A stretch of 64,000 nt of DNA from Bradyrhizobium icense (GTDB taxonomy: Bacteria > Pseudomonadota > Alphaproteobacteria > Rhizobiales > Xanthobacteraceae): NCBI RefSeq assembly GCF_001693385.1, contig NZ_CP016428.1, forward strand, positions 5,704,001 through 5,768,000, in the 5' to 3' direction. Of this stretch, positions 58,104 through 64,000 are shown piece after piece (position 1 is the stretch's first letter; each line of letters begins with the position of its first letter). The notes under the pieces were generated by a model. The model did no database searches, had not been told where the DNA came from, and saw only the letters and a program-made list of their open reading frames with translations. The position numbers and the translations under genes are program-made.

Positions 58104-60683
58104 TTGTACCTTCAGTCCCAGTTCGCCGCGACGGCGTTCGGCTATTTGGAAATGATATTGGTGTTTTCTCTGATGGGCAGCCTCATCCCCTCTGCCATGC
58201 TTTTCATCTTGCCCTTCGCTGCTTTGGCCTACTTTTTTGCGCCGCCCACTTTCAATCTCAACGATCCGCGGGATCTTCCTGTGGTTGTGGCCTTCCTTGT
58301 TGCCTCAATTATCGGAACGCACCTGATTGGAAAAGTCCGCCGAGAAAGGGAGGTTGCGCTTGAGGCCGCGGCCAGGCTCCGGCGCAGCGAGGCTGAGTTG
58401 CGCGACCGCGAGAAACAGTGGCGCGAAATCTTCGAGCATAATCCGGTCATGCACTTCATGGTCAATGCCACTGGAATGGTCCTGAACGTCAACACGTTTG
58501 GCGCAACACAGCTCGGCTATGCGCCCTCGGAGCTTGTCGGGCATTCCGTTCTGAAGGTATTTCTGGAGGAAGATCGTCCGTTTGTTCGCGAGCGCGTCGG
58601 GCTGTGCATTGAAACGGTCGGCCAATCGCACACTTGGGAGATCCAGAAGATCAGGAAAGATGGCTCGGTGCTGTGGGTGCGCGAAAACGCCAAAGCCATG
58701 CAGTGGGCAGAAGACAAGCTCGTCGTCCTTATCGCCTGCGAAGATATCACCGAGCGAAAGCGGACGGAAACTGCCCTGCGGCGGAGCGAAGCCCATCTGG
58801 CCCAGGCGCAGGAATTGAGCCGCACCGGCAGCTTCGGCTGGAACGTCGCCACAGGCGAGGTCCACTGGTCAAAGGAGACCTTTCGTATTTTCCAATACGA
58901 TCCGTCGACGAAACTGAACCCGCAACTCGTCGTTGATCGAACCCATCCAGAAGATCGGGCTGCCGTGCGAGAGACGATCGATCGAGCGTTCCAAAACGAA
59001 GAGGGTTTCGAGCACGAATACCGACTGCTGATGCCGGACGGCTCGGTGAAGCACCTCCACGCGCTGGCACGAGCCATTAGAACCGCCTCTGGTGATATCG
59101 AGTTTGTCGGCGCAGTGACGGATATTACGGCTGCAAAGCAGGCGGAACAGCAGTTGCGTCGTAGCGAGGCCTATCTGGCCGAAGCCCAGCATCTTAGCCA
59201 CACGGGCAGTTGGTCCTGGGACGTCCACCGTCTCGAATTTGTGTATCGCTCCGCCGAAACCGATCGTCTGTTTGGCTTCGATCCGGAACAGGCTGTATCG
59301 ATAGAGACCATCCGGTCGCGTATCCATCCAGACGACTTGCCGCGGCTTCAGGAAGTACCGCGCCAGGCCATCGAAGACAAGGGAGGGCATTTCGAATATG
59401 ATTTCCGAATCCTTCTTCCAGATGGCGCGATAAGGCGCATACATTCCGTTGCGCACGCCGTGGTCGGCAGCGATGGCAGCGTTAGCGAGCTCATCGGTAC
59501 GCATATGGATGTCACCGAGCAACATGCGGCCAGGGAACGACTGGAAAGGGCTCTTGCTGCGTTGCGCGAAAGCGAGCAGCGGTTTCGCGACTACGCCGAA
59601 ACGGCCTCCGACTGGCTCTGGGAGACCGGACCGGACCATCGGATCACCCGGTTTTCGGAGCACACCAGCGCAGCAGGCATTCTGGCCACAAGGGTCGTCG
59701 GCCTGCTTCGCTGGGAAATTGCGGGGGATGTCGAGGCAGAACCCGAGAAGTGGCGACAGCATCGGGCGACGCTCGATGCACGTCTTCCATTTCGCGATTT
59801 CATCTATCGCACCGTCACCCAGATGGGATCTCCAATTTACGTCCGGACCAGCGGCAAGCCATTCTTTGATGCTGACGGCAATTTCCTCGGCTATCGCGGC
59901 GTCAGCACCGACATCACGGCAACCATCCGCGCAGATCAGGCCGAACGAGAACTGCGGAAGGCACAGGCAGAGCTCGCGCACGTGACGCGCGTGACGACGC
60001 TGGGCGAGCTGACAACCTCCATCGCCCACGAGATAAACCAGCCGCTCGCCGCCATTGTCACCAATGGCGAGGCTTGTCTGGGTTGGCTTGGTCGCGAAAC
60101 TCCTGATCTTTCCGCGGCGCGCTGCTCAGTGGAGTGGATCATCGAGGACGGGATCCGGGCGAGCGAGGTGATCCGCCGCATCCGCGCGCTTGCGAAGAAA
60201 GGCGAGATCGAAATGGTGCCGCTTGATATCAACGACATCGTCAAGGACGTAATCGCGCTGGTGACACGCGAGTTGGTCAGCCATCAGGTGTCGTTGCGAA
60301 CCGAGTTGACGCCGGCCCTCCCCCTGATCCTGGGTGACCGGGTTCAACTGCAACAGGTGATTACAAATCTGGTGATGAACGGGATTGAGGCCATGCAAAC
60401 GGTCAGCGACCGACCGCGTGAACTGGTTATTCGTTCATCCCATGACGATATGGGACGCGTGCACCTCGCCGTGGCTGATTGCGGTGTCGGGATCACCGAG
60501 GAGGACGCGGATCGCGTGTTCAATCCCTTTTTTACCACTAAATCAAGCGGCCTTGGAATGGGGCTTTCGATCTGCCGTTCGATCGTGGAGGCTCACGGAG
60601 GGAGCCTGTCGATCGCCCGCAAGCAAGAGCCGGGCGCGACTTTTCAACTCGTCCTGCCGTTGCATAAAGAGGTCGTGTCGTGA
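58104..60683 (+). CDS. nodV: NodV-like PAS sensor histidine kinase
   Basis: An 859-residue kinase from a TTG at 58104. Two hydrophobic N-terminal segments ([31 protein letters not shown]) are followed by several PAS units ([16 protein letters not shown] and later repeats such as [16 protein letters not shown] and [16 protein letters not shown]). The phospho-acceptor is in [20 protein letters not shown], and the ATPase part has [10 protein letters not shown] and [18 protein letters not shown]. An ATG frame at 58024 ([20 protein letters not shown]) likely encodes the true N terminus but meets a stop at 58096 and is in another frame. In soybean bradyrhizobia NodV senses isoflavones; NwsA is a close alternative. 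Confidence 0.72.
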   Translation: MYLQSQFAATAFGYLEMILVFSLMGSLIPSAMLFILPFAALAYFFAPPTFNLNDPRDLPVVVAFLVASIIGTHLIGKVRREREVALEAAARLRRSEAELRDREKQWREIFEHNPVMHFMVNATGMVLNVNTFGATQLGYAPSELVGHSVLKVFLEEDRPFVRERVGLCIETVGQSHTWEIQKIRKDGSVLWVRENAKAMQWAEDKLVVLIACEDITERKRTETALRRSEAHLAQAQELSRTGSFGWNVATGEVHWSKETFRIFQYDPSTKLNPQLVVDRTHPEDRAAVRETIDRAFQNEEGFEHEYRLLMPDGSVKHLHALARAIRTASGDIEFVGAVTDITAAKQAEQQLRRSEAYLAEAQHLSHTGSWSWDVHRLEFVYRSAETDRLFGFDPEQAVSIETIRSRIHPDDLPRLQEVPRQAIEDKGGHFEYDFRILLPDGAIRRIHSVAHAVVGSDGSVSELIGTHMDVTEQHAARERLERALAALRESEQRFRDYAETASDWLWETGPDHRITRFSEHTSAAGILATRVVGLLRWEIAGDVEAEPEKWRQHRATLDARLPFRDFIYRTVTQMGSPIYVRTSGKPFFDADGNFLGYRGVSTDITATIRADQAERELRKAQAELAHVTRVTTLGELTTSIAHEINQPLAAIVTNGEACLGWLGRETPDLSAARCSVEWIIEDGIRASEVIRRIRALAKKGEIEMVPLDINDIVKDVIALVTRELVSHQVSLRTELTPALPLILGDRVQLQQVITNLVMNGIEAMQTVSDRPRELVIRSSHDDMGRVHLAVADCGVGITEEDADRVFNPFFTTKSSGLGMGLSICRSIVEAHGGSLSIARKQEPGATFQLVLPLHKEVVS

Positions 60684-61354
60684 CCGGGCGCTCCGACTCG
60701 CCGCACCAAGGCGTGAAGGCCGAAGAGCCCAGCGGAAGGGCGATCGTGTTCGTGATCGACGACGACGTCTCAATGCGTCGTTCGCTCGCGAACCTTTTTC
60801 GATCGGTGAATTTGGACGTTGCTGCGTTCGGATCGGCCCAGGACATGCTGCAAGGCAACCTTCCGGAGGTTGCCAGCTGCCTCGTCCTTGACGTCAGGCT
60901 GCCGGGATTGAGCGGCCTCGAGCTGCAGACTGAGCTAGCCAAGTTGAACCTTCACATTCCGATTATTTTCATCACTGGCCATGGCGACATTCCAATGAGC
61001 GTCAAGGCCATGAAGGGTGGAGCGGTCGATTTTCTTACCAAGCCGTTTCGCGATCAGGAGCTGCTTGACGCCGTCGTCGCCGCGACCGAACGGGATCGCA
61101 AGAGGCGGGAGGTTGAGAAGACGGTTGCGAACTTGCAGTCCTTGTTCGAGACCTTAAGCCCACGCGAACAGGCAGTGATGAAACTGGTCGCTGCTGGCCT
61201 GATGAACAAACAAGTAGCCGCAGAGCTCGAGCTCGCCGAAATTACCGTCAAGATCTATCGCGGACGGGTGATGAAGAAAATGGGCGCGCGGTCGCTGGCC
61301 GATCTAATCAGAATGGCTGAGACCCTCGGAATTTGTGCCAACCACCCCGAATAA
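60680..61354 (+). CDS. nodW: NodW-like response regulator
   Basis: A 224-residue FixJ/LuxR-type regulator. The receiver has VIDDD near the start, the phospho-Asp in [13 protein letters not shown], and a lysine in [11 protein letters not shown]; the C-terminal HTH is [20 protein letters not shown] followed by [20 protein letters not shown]. The opening [14 protein letters not shown] is as I remember for NodW. The GTG overlaps the kinase stop (GTGA). It would activate nod genes after phosphorylation; NwsB is the alternative. Confidence 0.72.
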   Translation: MTGRSDSPHQGVKAEEPSGRAIVFVIDDDVSMRRSLANLFRSVNLDVAAFGSAQDMLQGNLPEVASCLVLDVRLPGLSGLELQTELAKLNLHIPIIFITGHGDIPMSVKAMKGGAVDFLTKPFRDQELLDAVVAATERDRKRREVEKTVANLQSLFETLSPREQAVMKLVAAGLMNKQVAAELELAEITVKIYRGRVMKKMGARSLADLIRMAETLGICANHPE

Positions 61355-61470
61355 GCCTAAGTATGAGTTTACAATTTCATCCCGTAAGCCCAGCTTGGTC
61401 CACAAACCTACTCTTGGTCCAGGCGGCTATGCTTCGGCAAGCGCCTTTCCCGCGTTAGGAGGGGATCGTC

Positions 61471-61860
61471 TTGTCCACGCCTCCGCTCATTTCCATCGTC
61501 GATGACGACGGGTCGGTCCGTGCTGCGATAAATAATCTTTTGAAATCCCGCGGCTATATCGTCCATACATTTGTGTCAGCCGAGGAGTTCTTGCGCTCGC
61601 CCCACCTGAACGGAACATCGTGTGTGATTACGGATGTGCAGATGTCCACTATGAGCGGCTTGGACCTGCTGACACACATGCGGGCCCAGGGTTACAGTGC
61701 ACCGTTCATTTTCATCACCGCCTTTCCCGATGATCGCGTTCGCGCCCGTGCGCTAAGCGCCGGAGCGATTTGCTTCCTGGCCAAGCCCTTCGCCGGACAG
61801 CACTTGATCAGGTGCCTCGATACTGCACTGGATAAGCATCGCGGCGGAGCAAGCGCATGA
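61471..61860 (+). CDS. Single-domain response regulator
   Basis: A 129-residue receiver-only protein from a TTG with AGGAGGGG upstream. ISIVDDDGSVRAAINNLLKS, the Asp in CVITDVQMSTMSGLDLL and the Lys in CFLAKPFAGQHLIRCL form the acidic pocket. No output domain is present. It may act as a phosphate sink or partner for the adjacent NodV/NodW-like pair. Confidence 0.82.
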   Translation: MSTPPLISIVDDDGSVRAAINNLLKSRGYIVHTFVSAEEFLRSPHLNGTSCVITDVQMSTMSGLDLLTHMRAQGYSAPFIFITAFPDDRVRARALSAGAICFLAKPFAGQHLIRCLDTALDKHRGGASA

Positions 61861-62157
61861 GACGATGAGCACGCAGTCTGCTCAAACTTCGGGTCTGATT
61901 TGTGAGCACGGTCCGCGGAACCGCGCGCTTCGCCATACGACAAGGTCGATAAGGACCTCGGCCTCACGCGCAACTCGTCAGCAATTCTTGGCGATCGGGC
62001 TCTTTTATTGACATTCTTCGTTCGCTATTCGTCACCTTGCTTGCGGCCGGCCTGCATCACCTACGGTCGTGAGTGCTTTGAGGTCTCCGATGAAGCCATC
62101 CGGCCCGTCCTCCGTTGCACTAGCTAACCGAACTTGCTCGCCTCACTTCAGCTTTAT
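61861..62157. other. No gene recognised
   Basis: Short intergenic stretch after the receiver gene, with no supported frame. Confidence 0.4.
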
Positions 62158-62668
62158 GATTTTGGCCAAAAATCCGCACGTTGAAGAAGAAATTGATGTT
62201 TGGCTTGCCGAAAAGCACAGCCGGCTCGATTAAGCTGCCCTGGCTGCAGCCGTGATAGCCTGGCAAGATCACGGGTTCGACAGCCTCAGCAAGCTTCTCG
62301 ATGTACTACTCGATCCGGGCGGTGGGCCCCTTTATGAGCGCGTAATCGATCGGCATCATCACAGCACACATGGTGGAAAGTACCGGGCTTTTTCGCGTAC
62401 CGGGCTTGAGGCGTTTGAGCGTCCGGACAGTTACGATGCAGCTATCGAGTTCAATGCGGCCGGTGCCAATAGGAAGATTTCGGAGGTCCTGTTGCCGCTG
62501 AGTGAAAAGGGCGGCACAACCGACCGATTTCGGAAGCGACCCGAGTGGCCGGCTCTAGCAAACCGCTGCCGCTCGGCGGCGTACAGACACTTTACGGCCG
62601 CGCCGGTAGTCCGCAGACGCTTAGCGCTTGCATTGTCATATCTCTCACCGTCCCCTGAAACAAAATAG
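62158..62668 (+). pseudogene. Unknown gene interrupted by a stop codon
   Basis: One frame reads NPHVEEEIDVWLAEKHSRLD, then a stop, then AALAAAVIAWQDHGFDSLSK and LLDVLLDPGGGPLYERVIDR before degenerating. Codon use on both sides of the stop is consistent with one former gene. I do not recognise the family. Confidence 0.4.
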
Positions 62669-63196
62669 CCGATGGTGCTTCAGCACGAAGTGTCTAGAAG
62701 ATAAAATCCGAACAGAACGTTGTGCGCGATATGCAATGTGCTCCCTTCAAGGTCTGCCTGGTTACGGGCCCCATTTATCAAGCCGCTCGCAACCAGCGAA
62801 CTTTCTGCCGCATATCGCCGCCGCGGCCCCTTACTGGACCGCGGAGGAAAGTATGGGAGCTGTTGCGCATTCTCGCCTTTCGGCGGATAGCCCCTTGCAT
62901 TTTCTTCATGTCTTCACCACGCTGGCAGGTGAAGTGCACTGATGCCAAGTCTCGCGGCAGCCCAAGAGCTTGACTCTGATGTGCGCGTCCGTGCCGAAGC
63001 TGCGCGCTCCATCACTTTGCTTCGCCGAGATTGCTGACTGTAACGATTTGGGCGGCCGATGGGGTGGGTATAGATTCGCCTGGAGTCATCAGCGCCAAGC
63101 GAGATGCGATATCTCGTTGCGGGCCTTAGGCGGCTCCGTCGTAAGTTGAAGCAGATTGTCCGCAGGCAGCCCCTGCCCCACGGCAATGGGAGCTCG
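62669..63196. other. Decayed sequence
   Basis: Only short frames on both strands, without family motifs. Confidence 0.4.
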
Positions 63197-63724
63197 CTAT
63201 GCTTTATCGTAAAACCGCTTCAGCAGGACCACGCCTACACTTTTTTGAAGTTCCCCAATCTGCAGTAACGCTACATCGCTTTCTGGGCCGCGCGGAAGCC
63301 GCGTTGCTGACGATAGGATGTCGATCAGCAGTTGGAGCAGCTCCTCGATGGCGGCCGCGTCATCGCCCTTCTCACTCATACGAGCAATCTCCTCCATCGC
63401 CTTCCAATCTTCCGGAAGCGGGACTTCTCGACAAAAAAGCATCGGTAGAGGGTTTAAAGCTGCGGGTACAGTGAGGCCGCAGACCGAAGAGCTGGAGCAG
63501 GCGATGAACGGTGCTTTTGGCAATTTCCGTCCCTTTAGATCGGCGCACGGTCCAATGGATTGCGGCTTTGGGCCTGCGAGCAGTGTCTTGCTGATCAGCG
63601 CGGCCACAGCCTCATCCTCAACCGTGCGGGGTCCGCTGGTACGCGTCTCATCGTAGATGATCGGCGATGCGATTTGCGATAAAGCGATTGGGCCGTTTGC
63701 CGATCCTATGGGGCCGACCACCAA
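63197..63724 (-). CDS. Hypothetical protein
   Basis: An open frame of 175 codons with acidic helical C-terminal sequence (EKGDDAAAIEELLQLLIDIL). No ribosome-binding site or family similarity could be assigned, and a second minus frame (63648-63899) overlaps it. It may be the tail of a decayed gene. Confidence 0.25.
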   Translation of the reverse strand: MVVGPIGSANGPIALSQIASPIIYDETRTSGPRTVEDEAVAALISKTLLAGPKPQSIGPCADLKGRKLPKAPFIACSSSSVCGLTVPAALNPLPMLFCREVPLPEDWKAMEEIARMSEKGDDAAAIEELLQLLIDILSSATRLPRGPESDVALLQIGELQKSVGVVLLKRFYDKA

Positions 63725-64000
63725 GCCGCGTCAAGACGATGTTGCTCGGCTCACTTTGGCAGGCCAGCACGATCTCTGTTCGCTGCGTCAGCGCCGCGAC
63801 AGCGAGCACGACCGTGTTATGGCCGTGAGCGGCGTGTCTTCGTCGCTGGAAATCGTCAGCATCGCCCTCCCGTCCGGTGCGCATCGGTATCTCCTTCATC
63901 GGTATACCCGGAACTCATGCAATAACCATGCTACGAAGTTGCGGGACAGAACACTAGCAGCGAGGCGGGGTCACGGTCCTCTTCTCCCGGGAATAACCTG

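Overview
The window reads as part of a symbiosis/nitrogen-fixation island of a Bradyrhizobium-type alphaproteobacterium. The evidence is high GC, a nifD-K-E-N-X block, a nifS/nifU/iscA/nifB block, sigma54 -24/-12 promoters paired with NifA sites (TGT-N10-ACA), a NodV/NodW-like two-component pair, and short palindromic repeats of the kind common in Bradyrhizobium. These assignments come from reading protein and DNA motifs; no database search was run.

Layout. (1) 1-4750: nif Fe-S and cofactor genes on the minus strand (5' end of nifB, a SIR2-like gene, nifT, nifS, a short Nfu-type nifU, iscA). A plus-strand nif-associated gene diverges from iscA, and both promoters flank one NifA site; a Rieske protein gene follows. 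(2) About 4770-29500: an accessory/defence insertion. It starts with a wrecked serine recombinase and a tRNA-3'-end-like scrap. Next come an XRE/ImmA regulatory pair divergent from a six-gene operon (multi-ubiquitin-like protein, cysteine-free E2-like protein, JAB peptidase, ThiF/E1, AAA ATPase, subtilisin-like protease), a broken nuclease gene, a complete Wadjet jetABCD system, a GNAT/DUF1778 toxin-antitoxin pair and hipBA. The right part holds MocR, PaiB and LysE genes, a zinc-ribbon gene, a truncated globin and a secreted protein. (3) 30095-37791: the minus-strand nifDKENX operon with two NifX-associated genes and fdxB, driven by a sigma54/NifA promoter. (4) 38527-41392: a malic enzyme fused to a phosphotransacetylase-like domain, then a frameshifted doxX. 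(5) 42147-47492: fdxN-sufBCDS, preceded by two tandem NifA sites and a sigma54-like promoter. (6) 47634 to about 48920: a nifA pseudogene. (7) 49330-57700: acyl-CoA dehydrogenase, transposase remnants, a GH127-type glycosidase, an S9 prolyl oligopeptidase and an IS5-type remnant. (8) 58024-61860: NodV/NodW-like kinase and regulator plus a single-domain receiver. (9) 61861-64000: decayed sequence.

Functionally, nifDK encode the MoFe protein. nifE, nifN, nifX and nifB act in FeMo-cofactor synthesis. nifS/nifU/iscA and probably the suf genes supply Fe-S clusters, and fdxB/fdxN supply electrons. Malic enzyme could feed bacteroid carbon metabolism. The defence block looks foreign to this and splits the nif region in two. 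Its most unusual part is the ubiquitin-like operon, whose divergent promoters are both overlapped by one 13-bp-arm palindrome.
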